Assembly (NCBI RefSeq): GCF_900114495.1
Contig: NZ_FOZI01000001.1
Coordinates: 1,135,469 to 1,199,468 of the forward strand
DNA from: Dyella sp. OK004
Lineage (GTDB): Bacteria > Pseudomonadota > Gammaproteobacteria > Xanthomonadales > Rhodanobacteraceae
Length of the DNA stretch: 64,000 nucleotides
Reading direction: 5' to 3'
Of the stretch, positions 41,679-49,562 are shown one piece after another (the first letter of the stretch is position 1; every line of letters starts with the position of its first letter). The notes under the pieces are model-generated. The model saw only the letters and a program-made list of their open reading frames with translations. It did no database searches and was not told the origin of the DNA. Position numbers and translations under genes: made by a program.

Positions 41679-42341
41679 TCAGTCGCGATCGGGCGCGCCC
41701 AACGGGAAAAACGACCGGTAAGGCCGCGCCTCATTCACAGCACGCACCACGGAGGGCCGCGCCAGCAAGCGTTTCCGGTAGGCCATGACATGCGGGAACA
41801 ATGATGCATCGATGCGATGGGTCCAGTCGGCGTAGAACAGAAACGGCGCGGCGCCGCAGTCGGCCAGGGTGAACTGGTCGCCGGCCGCCCAGGTGCGGTT
41901 GGCCATCACCTTGTCGAGCCAGCCGTAGGCGGTATCCAGCATGCGCCGCGCTTCGGCCACGCCGTAATCATCGTGCGTGCCTTCGGGGCGAATGGCATTG
42001 AACACGATCTTCTGCTGCGGCGTGGAAATGTAGTTGTCGAAGAAGCGGTCCATGTTGCGCACCTCCAGCGCGGCGCGCGCTTCGGTGGGCAGCAGCGACA
42101 CGGGGCCGGGGTGGTACAGGCCGAGGTACTCGATGATGGTGGTGGCCTCGGTCACCGTGCGGTTGCCGTCCACCAGCACGGGGAAGCGCTGGATCGGCCA
42201 CATCGCCGCGAACTCCTGCAAGACATCCGGGTGTTCTTCGGACAGCAGGCGCCATTCGAACGGCGTGCCGTTCTCGTACAGCGCGATCAACGCCTTCTGG
42301 CTGTAAGAGGAGAAGGGGTGGGCGTAGAGCTTGAGGGTCAT
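41679..42341 (-). CDS. Glutathione S-transferase
   Basis: 220 residues from ATG 42341 (MTLKLYAHPFSSYSQKALIA). The glutathione site includes WPIQRFPVLVDGNRTVTEAT and the helical domain ADQFTLADCGAAP-like text (AAGDQFTLADCGAAPFLF). The frame extends upstream into the dispersed repeat, whose translation is not meaningful. It is upstream of the DUF899 gene on the same strand. Typical length for the family. Confidence 0.9.
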   Translation of the reverse strand: MTLKLYAHPFSSYSQKALIALYENGTPFEWRLLSEEHPDVLQEFAAMWPIQRFPVLVDGNRTVTEATTIIEYLGLYHPGPVSLLPTEARAALEVRNMDRFFDNYISTPQQKIVFNAIRPEGTHDDYGVAEARRMLDTAYGWLDKVMANRTWAAGDQFTLADCGAAPFLFYADWTHRIDASLFPHVMAYRKRLLARPSVVRAVNEARPYRSFFPLGAPDRD

Positions 42342-42420
42342 GGTGGGTCGCTGTGGCCGAAACAGGTCGTCTCCCTTAGGTGACGAATGGGATCCGGGCA
42401 GATCGACATCCATTCTTTGC

Positions 42421-42563
42421 TCCCTCCCCTGCGAGCAGGGGAGGGCTGGGGAGGGGTGAGTACTTGAGGAAGCGCACGGGGAGAGGTTTTCGCAAGAGCT
42501 CACCCCCTCCCAACCTCCCCCTGTCCCACGGGACTAGCTTCGCGTCGCAAGCAGGGGGAGGAG
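42421..42563. repeat. Double-hairpin dispersed repeat, copy 2
   Basis: CCCTCCCCTG-CGAG-CAGGGGAGGG opens the element. A core reading GGGTGAGTACTTGAGGAAGC, then GAGAGGTTTTCGCAAGAGCT, leads to CTCACCCCCTCCCAACC and a second hairpin CCTCCCCCTG/CAGGGGGAGG. The second hairpin has the long loop with TCCCACGGGACTAGCTTCG found also in copy 1. Located between the GST and MFS genes. Confidence 0.85.
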
Positions 42564-42598
42564 CAAAGCTGAGATTCAACCCAGATCGGACCAGCAGC

Positions 42599-43792
42599 TC
42601 ACTCCGCCCACGCCCGCTTGGCCGGCACCGCCACCCACAACCCCGCCACCAGCAGCGCCACAGCAGCCCACGGCAACGCAATCTCACCAGAAGCCTTCAG
42701 CATCCAGCCGCCAAAGAAGCCACCGGCCGCAATGGAAAGATTCCAACCGGTCACCACCAGCGATTGCGCCAGATCGGCTTGCGGGCCAGAGCGGCGTGCC
42801 ACCGCGGTCTGAAACAAGGTCGGTGAACCGCCAAAAGCCAAACCCCAGATACCGGCGGCGACACACAGCGCCGTGATCGATCCCGGCCACGCCACCAACA
42901 CCAGCGCCGCCACGCCGAACAACACCACCGTGAGCCACGCCAGCGGACGCATCCAGCGGTCGATCAAACTGCCCACCAGCGAGATACCCGCCAGCGACGC
43001 CACACCAAACACCAGTAGCACGCGATCCAGTACATCCGCCGCGCCAGCGCGGGAAGCGAGCGGCGCGATATAGGTGTAGAGCAGGTTGTGCGCCAGCACG
43101 AACAACACCATCACCAGCAGCACCGAGGACAAACCCGGCAAGGCGAACACATCGCGCAACCTGGCATGCGCCTGTTCGGTCTGCGCCGGCAATGGCGGCA
43201 ACGCGGCGCGTGCCCAGGCCACCACACCAAGACTCAGCAACGACATCGAACCGAACACCCAGCGCCAGCCCAGCAGCTGACCCAGCCAAGTGCCGGCCGG
43301 TATGCCCAGCGACAACGCCACCGGAATCCCCACCATCGCCACCGCCATCGCGCGGCCTTGCTGATGCGGCGCCACGATGCGGCCCGCGTAACCGGCCAGC
43401 AGCGCCCACAGCAGACCCGCGCTGACGCCGGCCAGCGCGCGGGTCAGCAACATCAGTGGATACGAATGCGTCCATGCGGTGAGTCCATTCACCAGCGCAA
43501 AGCCCGCGATCGCCGTAAGCAACAAAGGACGCCGCGACCAGGTACGCGTGAGTTTGACCAGCGGTATCGCCGCGCCAATGGAACCGAGCGCATACACCGT
43601 CACCAACTGACCGGCCAGCGACTGACTTATGCCCAGGTCCGCGCTGATCGCCGGCAACAAACCCGCCGGCACCGCTTCGGTGAGCACGGTGATAAAGCCG
43701 GCGCAGGCCAGGGCCAGCAGACCCCACAGCGGCAAAGGTGTCGATGTTTCGGTGGATGAGGTATCCGCCAGCACGCATTCGTTCGCGCTCAT
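42599..43792 (-). CDS. MFS efflux transporter
   Basis: 397 residues with 12 predicted helices, of the drug/sugar efflux branch (PAGLLPAISADLGISQSLAG, LTRALAGVSAGLLWALLAGY). AAGGAG precedes the ATG. The start overlaps the stop of the serine hydrolase gene as ATGA, so the two are translationally coupled. A LysR gene lies divergent on the far side. The arrangement suggests export of a compound modified by, or protected from, the hydrolase. Confidence 0.9.
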   Translation of the reverse strand: MSANECVLADTSSTETSTPLPLWGLLALACAGFITVLTEAVPAGLLPAISADLGISQSLAGQLVTVYALGSIGAAIPLVKLTRTWSRRPLLLTAIAGFALVNGLTAWTHSYPLMLLTRALAGVSAGLLWALLAGYAGRIVAPHQQGRAMAVAMVGIPVALSLGIPAGTWLGQLLGWRWVFGSMSLLSLGVVAWARAALPPLPAQTEQAHARLRDVFALPGLSSVLLVMVLFVLAHNLLYTYIAPLASRAGAADVLDRVLLVFGVASLAGISLVGSLIDRWMRPLAWLTVVLFGVAALVLVAWPGSITALCVAAGIWGLAFGGSPTLFQTAVARRSGPQADLAQSLVVTGWNLSIAAGGFFGGWMLKASGEIALPWAAVALLVAGLWVAVPAKRAWAE

Positions 43793-44991
43793 GCCGCGAT
43801 CTCCTTGGCGAGGCCGGCGTACACGGCATCACGCAGCTCAGTCACGAACGGGCCGGACATGCCTTCGTACAAGGTGTTGGTAAACGCCACCACGCTCAGC
43901 TCGAGTGCGCCATCCACAAACCAGCTGTGGCCGTACGCGCCGCCCCAGCGCCAGGTGCCTGGCGCTTCGGGCGTAGCGGTCAACGACGGATCGCGCAGCA
44001 CCGAAAAGCCCAGGCCGAAACCCCAGCCCGGCTCGTCGGGCGGCCCGTAATCGCCGGTCTGGATGCGGCCCATCTCGCCTGCCCAGGTTGCATCGAACAA
44101 TGGATCGCCGCCGCGACGCAGCACTTCCAACAGTGTCATGACATCGTCGGCCACACCCACCATGCCGGCTCCGCCCGACGGAAATGCACTTCGATCCAGC
44201 GCACGCGCGGGGTTGTAGATGATGCCGGCGGTGTCGGGAAACGCTGCGGCCACTTCACCTTCGCGCAACGCATGCGGCGCTGGCGTGTCGGAGACATACG
44301 GCACCGCAAGACGCGCGGGATCAACCGCATGGAACGCGGTGTCGCTCATGCCCAGCGGGGCGCACACCAGATCGCGCACGATCGCATCGAGCGGTTGCCC
44401 GCACGCCGCTTCCAGTACTGCACCCACCACATCTACGGCGAGCGAATAACACCAGCCTTCACCCGGCGAATAGTGCAACGGCACCGTGGCAATGCGGCGT
44501 ACGTTTTCAGCAAGCGACAGGTTGCTGGCATCCATGCCATCCGATACACCAGCGCGCGCATGTGGGCCATCGGTTTCGCTGTCGAGGAAGCGATAGCCGA
44601 GGCCCGCGCTGTGGCTGAGCAGATGGCGCAGCGTCATGGTCGGCACCGAGGCGTCGGCAAGTGCCGGCCGGAACGCAGGCAGCCAGCGCGTCACCGGTGC
44701 ATCCAGATCCAATCGGCCCTGGCTGACCAGCACCATGGCCGCGGCCGTCACGATGGGTTTGGTGACGGAGGCCAATCGGAACAGCGTGTCCGCGCGCATC
44801 GGCCGGCGCGCTTCACGGTCGGCCCAGCCGGCCGCGTTGCGATAAACGAAGCGGCCTCGATGCTGGACCAGCACGACGGCGCCCACCAGGCGCTGCTCGC
44901 GCAACGCCTGGTCCAGCACGGCGTCCACGGCGGCTTGCATCGGAGATTCAATGGGTTGCCGCAGTACAACGGCGGCTTCGAGGGTGGTCAT
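43789..44991 (-). CDS. Serine hydrolase of the beta-lactamase/esterase family
   Basis: 400 residues. The SxxK nucleophile motif is FRLASVTKPIVTA and the Tyr motif GWCYSLAVDVVG; the third (KTG-like) region appears as WRWGGAYGHSWFVD. No signal peptide, so cytosolic and esterase-like (EstB type) rather than a true beta-lactamase. GAGGAA precedes the ATG. The stop overlaps the MFS start by four bases. Both are likely regulated by the divergent LysR gene at 45258. Confidence 0.88.
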   Translation of the reverse strand: MTTLEAAVVLRQPIESPMQAAVDAVLDQALREQRLVGAVVLVQHRGRFVYRNAAGWADREARRPMRADTLFRLASVTKPIVTAAAMVLVSQGRLDLDAPVTRWLPAFRPALADASVPTMTLRHLLSHSAGLGYRFLDSETDGPHARAGVSDGMDASNLSLAENVRRIATVPLHYSPGEGWCYSLAVDVVGAVLEAACGQPLDAIVRDLVCAPLGMSDTAFHAVDPARLAVPYVSDTPAPHALREGEVAAAFPDTAGIIYNPARALDRSAFPSGGAGMVGVADDVMTLLEVLRRGGDPLFDATWAGEMGRIQTGDYGPPDEPGWGFGLGFSVLRDPSLTATPEAPGTWRWGGAYGHSWFVDGALELSVVAFTNTLYEGMSGPFVTELRDAVYAGLAKEIAA

Positions 44992-45098
44992 GGGCGTTCC
45001 TCAGGACGGGATACGCCACCTTAGGCAGTCGCCGAGCGAGGAAAAAGACGGGTAGAGTTCGTTACTTTACGGACTCATGTGTCCGCAATGTAGTTAGC

Positions 45099-45215
45099 TC
45101 CCTCCCCTGCTCGCAGGGGAGGGCTGGGGAGGGGTGAGCTCTTGAGAAAGCGCCCAGGAGAGGTTTTCTCAAGAGCTCACCCCCTCCCGACCTCCCCCTG
45201 CGAGCAGGGGGAGGA
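45099..45215. repeat. Double-hairpin dispersed repeat, copy 3
   Basis: CCCTCCCCTG-CTCG-CAGGGGAGGG, core with GGGTGAGCTCTTGAGAAAGC, then CTCACCCCCTCCCGACC and CCTCCCCCTG-CGAG-CAGGGGGAGG. The second hairpin has the short tetraloop form. It fills most of the gap between the serine hydrolase and the LysR gene, in the region where their promoters must be. Confidence 0.85.
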
Positions 45216-45257
45216 GAACGTTGCGCTTCACTGGAACCCAACACTCACCGAGCCCCC

Positions 45258-46151
45258 ATGGACAACCTCAGCAGCCTCCAGACCTTTGTGCAGGTGGCCG
45301 AAACCCGCAGCTTTGTGGAAGCCGGCCGGCTGCTCAGCATCTCGGCTTCAGCGGTGGGCAAGAGCATCGCTCGGCTGGAACAATCGCTCGGCGTGCGGTT
45401 GTTTCATCGCAGTACGCGCAGCGTCACTCTGACGGCGGAAGGCCAACTGTTTCTGCTGCGCAGCCGGCGCATCCTCAGCGAAATGGAGCTGGCGCAAACC
45501 GAGCTTTCGCAACAGGCCGGGGAGCCGCGCGGCACGCTTCGGGTCAGCCTGCCGCTGGTGAGCAGCCTGGTGTTGCCGGTGCTGTCGGACTTCATGCGCA
45601 CCTACCCCAGCGTGCAGCTCGATCTGGATTTTGACGACCGCATGGTGGATGTGATCGCCGAAGGCTTCGACGCCGTGCTGCGCGTGGCTGAGCCTTCGGA
45701 TTCGCGCCTTAGCGCGCGCCGCGTCGGCACCTTCCGCCGTTGCATCGTCGCCGCGCCGGATTACCTCGCGCGCGCCGGCACACCGCGTAGGCCCGCCGAT
45801 CTCGCCGCGCATCAATGCCTGCACTACCGCTATCCCAGCAGCGGCCGGCTGGAAGTCTGGCCGCTGCCTACCGATGGCGACGATGGCATCGACAATCTGC
45901 CGGTCTCGATGGTGTGCAACGACGTCGAGACACGCGTGTGTTTCGCCATGCGCGGACGCGGCATTGCCTACGTGCCGGAACACGCTGTGCGCAGCGCGCT
46001 CGCCAGCGGTGCACTGCAAACCGTGCTCGACGATTACGTCAACGCCTGCGGCACTTTTTACCTGCTGTGGCCCTCCGGCCGGCATATGCTGCCGAAGCTG
46101 CGCGCCTTCATCGATTTCATGAGCGAGCGCTTGCTCACCAGCGCGCCGTAG
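45258..46151 (+). CDS. LysR-family regulator of the hydrolase/MFS pair
   Basis: 297 residues. The HTH is VEAGRLLSISASAVGKSIAR with linker LEQSLGVRLFHRSTRSVTLT; the effector domain includes GTLRVSLPLVSSLVLPVLSD. It belongs to the large LysR group regulating a divergent transporter or enzyme. It starts 43 bp after repeat copy 3, which lies between it and its presumed target. Confidence 0.88.
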   Translation: MDNLSSLQTFVQVAETRSFVEAGRLLSISASAVGKSIARLEQSLGVRLFHRSTRSVTLTAEGQLFLLRSRRILSEMELAQTELSQQAGEPRGTLRVSLPLVSSLVLPVLSDFMRTYPSVQLDLDFDDRMVDVIAEGFDAVLRVAEPSDSRLSARRVGTFRRCIVAAPDYLARAGTPRRPADLAAHQCLHYRYPSSGRLEVWPLPTDGDDGIDNLPVSMVCNDVETRVCFAMRGRGIAYVPEHAVRSALASGALQTVLDDYVNACGTFYLLWPSGRHMLPKLRAFIDFMSERLLTSAP

Positions 46152-46182
46152 CCCCTACATACCCCACGTTTTCGGGAGTTGT

Positions 46183-46614
46183 ATGCACATCACAGGAAGC
46201 TGCCACTGCCGCAACATCACCTTCGCGCTCGACTGGAGCCCGGAGCCCACCGAGATCCCCGCGCGCGCCTGCAGCTGCTCTTTCTGCACGCGGCACGGCA
46301 ACGTGTGGACCGCCAACCCTGCTGGCTCCCTGCGCATCAGCATCAAGGATCCGTCTCGCGTATCGATGTATGCCTTCGGCACCGAAGTGGCGCGCTTCCA
46401 CATCTGCGCCACTTGCGGTGTGGTGCCTGTCGTCACCAGCGAGATTGATGGCAAGCGCTACGCCGTGGTCAACGTAAATACGTTTGAAGGTGTCGATCCG
46501 TCGCTGCTGCGTCACACCTCCGCGAACTTCGACGGCGAAACCGAACAGGAACGATTGACGCGGCAAAAGCGCAATTGGATCGGGGAGGTAACGTACGAGG
46601 GAATGTCGCCGTAG
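46183..46614 (+). CDS. GFA (CENP-V)-domain protein
   Basis: 143 residues with the zinc-binding cysteine pattern of the glutathione-dependent formaldehyde-activating family: GSCHCRNITF, ARACSCSFCTRHG and HICATCGVVP. These proteins often bind zinc and S-conjugates; true formaldehyde activation is shown for few. GGGAG precedes the ATG, 31 bp after the LysR stop. Confidence 0.88.
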   Translation: MHITGSCHCRNITFALDWSPEPTEIPARACSCSFCTRHGNVWTANPAGSLRISIKDPSRVSMYAFGTEVARFHICATCGVVPVVTSEIDGKRYAVVNVNTFEGVDPSLLRHTSANFDGETEQERLTRQKRNWIGEVTYEGMSP

Positions 46615-46723
46615 CGTCTCAGACCTTGGGGTAAACCCCTACAGACGATGCGGCGGGTGCTTGTTACGGTCGAACGGACATGCATACCGGCCCGACTGCG
46701 GCGGGTGACCAAGGAGAAACACG

Positions 46724-47293
46724 ATGCAATCGGAGGCTTTAGCCCCATTGATCAGCAAAACCACCGCCCTGGTGGCGCAGTTCGAGCGGCGCTGCTGTGT
46801 CATCGAGCAGCAACTGCAATCGCTGACCCAGTCGCTGCACGGACTTGCCCAGCAATTGCCGGTGGTGATCAAGCAATCCGCCGACGGCTCACTGCAGACC
46901 TTGCCGTTACAGGTGCTGGACCGGGTGAGAGAGGGCTTGCAGCACCCCGTCGACGACTACCAGCAGCGCCTGCGCATCGCCAGCGTCGAGATCAAACAAG
47001 GCACGCACGCGCTGACCCAGCAGCTACAGGAGTTGCAACGCACGCATCAACTGTTGATGTGGAAGGTGCTGGGTGTCACGGCGGGTTGCCTCGCGCTGTT
47101 GCTTGCCGGCGCCATCTGGCTGTCAGCGCACTACGCCGGTGTGATCCGCGATAACCGGCAGTCGGCTGAGCTGATGCGCGCCTATAGCAACGCCGACGTG
47201 ATGCTTTGCGACGGCCACCTGTGCGCCAGCGTCGATTCGAAAGGTAAGCATTACGGCAACAGCGGCGAGTATCTGCCGATCAAGCAGCGCTGA
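46724..47293 (+). CDS. Coiled-coil membrane protein, relaxosome-protein-like
   Basis: 189 residues with AAGGAG upstream. The N-terminal ~115 residues form a coiled coil (FERRCCVIEQQLQSLTQSLH, LQELQRTHQLLMWK). One helix follows (VLGVTAGCLALLLAGAIWLS), then a short exported tail with DVMLCDGHLCASVDSKGKHY. I recall proteins with this tail (CDxxLCAxVDxKxxxYG) near mobilisation genes of integrative elements, where they are labelled as relaxosome-associated. No mobility gene is adjacent, so it may be a stray copy. Function unproven. Confidence 0.55.
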   Translation: MQSEALAPLISKTTALVAQFERRCCVIEQQLQSLTQSLHGLAQQLPVVIKQSADGSLQTLPLQVLDRVREGLQHPVDDYQQRLRIASVEIKQGTHALTQQLQELQRTHQLLMWKVLGVTAGCLALLLAGAIWLSAHYAGVIRDNRQSAELMRAYSNADVMLCDGHLCASVDSKGKHYGNSGEYLPIKQR

Positions 47294-47309
47294 CTCGTTC
47301 GGCGCCAGG

Positions 47310-47330
47310 CGGGAGCGGCGCGCGCTCCCG
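47310..47330. terminator. Hairpin between convergent genes
   Basis: CGGGAGCG, a five-base loop and CGCTCCCG form an 8-bp stem between the coiled-coil gene and the convergent SDR gene. No T-run on the plus strand. Confidence 0.6.
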
Positions 47331-47344
47331 TCATCATTCACTAC

Positions 47345-48127
47345 TCAGGCAATCGAGTAGCCGCCATCGGCAAGCAGGCCGTGGCCGGAGACGAACGACG
47401 CGTCATCGGAGGCCAGAAAAGCCACGACCTTCGCCATTTCCTCCGGCGTGCCGGCGCGGCCGGCCACGGTGCCGCTGGCGAAAGCCTGCTTGGCTTCGGC
47501 ACTGGGCCATACGCGATCCTGGAACGGGGTATCGATGATGCCAGGGCAGATCGCGTTGACGCGTACGCCCTGCTTGAACCATTCGATCGACGCGGTCTTG
47601 GTGAGGCCGAGTACGGCATGCTTGCTGGCGATATACAGCGCTGCGTTGCCGAAGCCGATCACGCCGCCCATCGAGGCATTGTTGATGATCACGCCGCCGC
47701 CCTGCGCCAGCATCTGCTTCGCCTGATACTTCATCGACCAGAACACACCGCGCACGTTGGCATTGAAGACCGCGTCGTAGACCTCGTTGCTCTGCTCCAC
47801 GAACGGGGTGAAGCCGCCTTCCGTGCCGGCATTGTTGAACGCGATATCGAGACGGCCATACGTCGCCACCGCGCGGGCTATCAGATCGACCACGCTGGAT
47901 TCGTCATTGACATCAGCCACCACCGCAGTGGCTTCGAAACCCTCCTGGCGGATCTCGGCCACCAGCGCATCGATCTCGGCCTGGCGCCGCGCACTGGCGA
48001 CCACCTTGGCGCCACGGCGCGCCAGCTCCAGGGCCGCGGCGCGGCCGATACCCGAACTAGCGCCAGTGACCAGGGCGACTTGGCCCGCCAAGGTGGCGGG
48101 CCGAGGGGAAGAAACATGCGTATTCAT
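47345..48127 (-). CDS. Short-chain dehydrogenase/reductase
   Basis: 260 residues from ATG 48127, with GGAG five bases upstream. The classical SDR signature is present: TGASSGIGRAAALELA for the cofactor, NNAGTEGGF, and the catalytic Ser...Tyr-x-x-x-Lys in ASMGGVIGF...LYIASKHAV. An Arg in ASARRQAE after strand 2 favours NADP(H). It is divergent from a LysR gene with 118 bp between, probably its regulator. Substrate unknown. Confidence 0.92.
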   Translation of the reverse strand: MNTHVSSPRPATLAGQVALVTGASSGIGRAAALELARRGAKVVASARRQAEIDALVAEIRQEGFEATAVVADVNDESSVVDLIARAVATYGRLDIAFNNAGTEGGFTPFVEQSNEVYDAVFNANVRGVFWSMKYQAKQMLAQGGGVIINNASMGGVIGFGNAALYIASKHAVLGLTKTASIEWFKQGVRVNAICPGIIDTPFQDRVWPSAEAKQAFASGTVAGRAGTPEEMAKVVAFLASDDASFVSGHGLLADGGYSIA

Positions 48128-48245
48128 AGGAACTCCGGGATGGGGTGGGGAAGGGCCTGCGCCCTGCTTGCCGCCCAATCTAGAGTTCCGCGACTGCGCT
48201 GATAAGATCAGTAATCGACAATGCTCTACTGACTGGAATTCAGTA

Positions 48246-49130
48246 ATGGACCCCACTGAACTCGCCGAACTGGCGGCCTTCGCCGCCGTCGCCAGGCATC
48301 TGAGCTTTCGCCAGGCCGCCGCGGAGCGGGGTACGTCCGCCTCGGCGGTGAGCCATGCGATCCGCCATCTCGAAGCCCGCGTCGGCGTGCGGCTGTTCCA
48401 TCGCACCACGCGCAGCGTGTCGCTGACCGAAGCCGGCGCGATGCTGGCCGGGCGCATGGCGCCGGCGCTTGCCGATATGCGCGACGCCATGGATGCGCTC
48501 AACGCTTATCGCGATACGCCGTTCGGCACGGTGCGCCTCAATGTGCCCAACTCGATCGCGCCCTTCTTGCTGGACGATGTGCTGGTACCGCTACTACAGC
48601 GCAATCCCGGCTTGCGGCTCGACGTCGTCGCCACCGACCGCTTGGTGGATATCGTCGCCGAAGGTTTCGACGCCGGCATCCGCTTCGGCGAGCGGTTGTC
48701 GCAGGACATGGTGGCCGTGCGCGTTCGCGCGAGCTTCCGTTTCACGGTGGTCGGTGCGCCCGATTATTTTCGCGAGCACCCGATGCCGCGCACGCCGCAC
48801 GAACTGCATGAGCACACCTGCATTCGTTACGCCTTTCCCAGCGGCGCCTTGCTGCCTTGGGAGTTCGTCCGCAACGGCGAATCGATGCAGGTGGACGTCG
48901 ATGGCCCGCTCACGGTCGACAGCCAGGAACTGATGGCCAGCAGCGCGGCGCGCGGTCTCGGTCTTGCGTATGTGTGGGAAGAGCGCGCTGCGCCTTACCT
49001 GCACGACGGCCGCCTGCAACGCTGTCTGCAAGACTGGTGCGCAACCGACGACAACCTGTTCCTCTACTTCCCCAACCGTCGCCATGTATCGGCAGGATTG
49101 CGCGCCGTGATCGAGGCCATAAAGGCCTGA
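48246..49130 (+). CDS. LysR-family regulator divergent from the SDR
   Basis: 294 residues from ATG 48246 (MDPTELAELAAFAAVARHLS). HTH: FRQAAAERGTSASAVSHAIR, linker LEARVGVRLFHRTTRSVSLT, effector domain with GTVRLNVPNSIAPFLLDDV. The short gap to the SDR contains CTGATAAGATCAG (48198-48210), a dyad with LysR-site (T-N11-A) character overlapping where both promoters must lie. Confidence 0.9.
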   Translation: MDPTELAELAAFAAVARHLSFRQAAAERGTSASAVSHAIRHLEARVGVRLFHRTTRSVSLTEAGAMLAGRMAPALADMRDAMDALNAYRDTPFGTVRLNVPNSIAPFLLDDVLVPLLQRNPGLRLDVVATDRLVDIVAEGFDAGIRFGERLSQDMVAVRVRASFRFTVVGAPDYFREHPMPRTPHELHEHTCIRYAFPSGALLPWEFVRNGESMQVDVDGPLTVDSQELMASSAARGLGLAYVWEERAAPYLHDGRLQRCLQDWCATDDNLFLYFPNRRHVSAGLRAVIEAIKA

Positions 49131-49562
49131 TCGCCAGACACGAGGCTCATCGCACGTCCGCGTGATCGCATCGCAAATTGATCGCTTCGACAACGTCGCG
49201 ATCACGGTTGCCAGGCAACGAAAGAACGTCACGCGAACATCCCTGTCATCAGCACAGCGACAAGGCAGCCACCACCGCGCGCCTTCTCTCGCGCTGCCCC
49301 GATGTTGCGGCGCAGCTTGATCTGTGGATTCGGCCCCCTAATGATTCGTCCTTACATCATATTTGTATGATTAACTGACCGCAGGGGACAAGGTCAGTTG
49401 GCTCCGGCCACGATCCAACAAACAAGCATCTGATGACTGACGGCGCTTCCGGCGCCGATGAATCTCGCTATAGCGGGCAGGGATGACTTTGGCCGCGCAG
49501 CGACGCAACTGAACTAACCAAACGACCAGTTTCGTGCAGCCGACTAACCAGAGGGGAGTGGA
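49131..49562. other. Gap of about 430 bp upstream of the third TonB receptor
   Basis: No credible gene. The first half shows nothing. The second half holds the two dyads listed at 49356-49399 and then the untranslated leader of the receptor with ribosome-binding site GAGGGGAG. Confidence 0.5.
49356..49399 (+). promoter_or_regulatory. Two adjacent dyads upstream of the TonB receptor
   Basis: ATCATA-TTTG-TATGAT (49356-49371) is an operator-like palindrome in AT-rich DNA. AACTGACC and GGTCAGTT (49373-49380 and 49392-49399) make an 8-bp stem right after it. The first could be a GntR site: its TGTATGA half also occurs just upstream of the FadR-type gene (TGTATGAC near 56030). The second could form RNA structure in the leader. 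Confidence 0.35.

Noticed and set aside
42684-43832. 382-codon frame overlapping the MFS gene on the same strand
   Set aside because: Shifted frame of the transporter; Gly/Arg-rich translation with no hydrophobic helices.
43738-45024. Open plus-strand frame of 428 codons opposite the serine hydrolase
   Set aside because: Antisense shadow of a gene with intact SxxK and Tyr motifs; the translation is Arg/His-rich low-complexity text.
47787-48245. N-terminal extension of the LysR gene to 47787
   Set aside because: The extension runs antisense through most of the SDR gene; ATG 48246 begins exactly at the normal LysR N-terminus.
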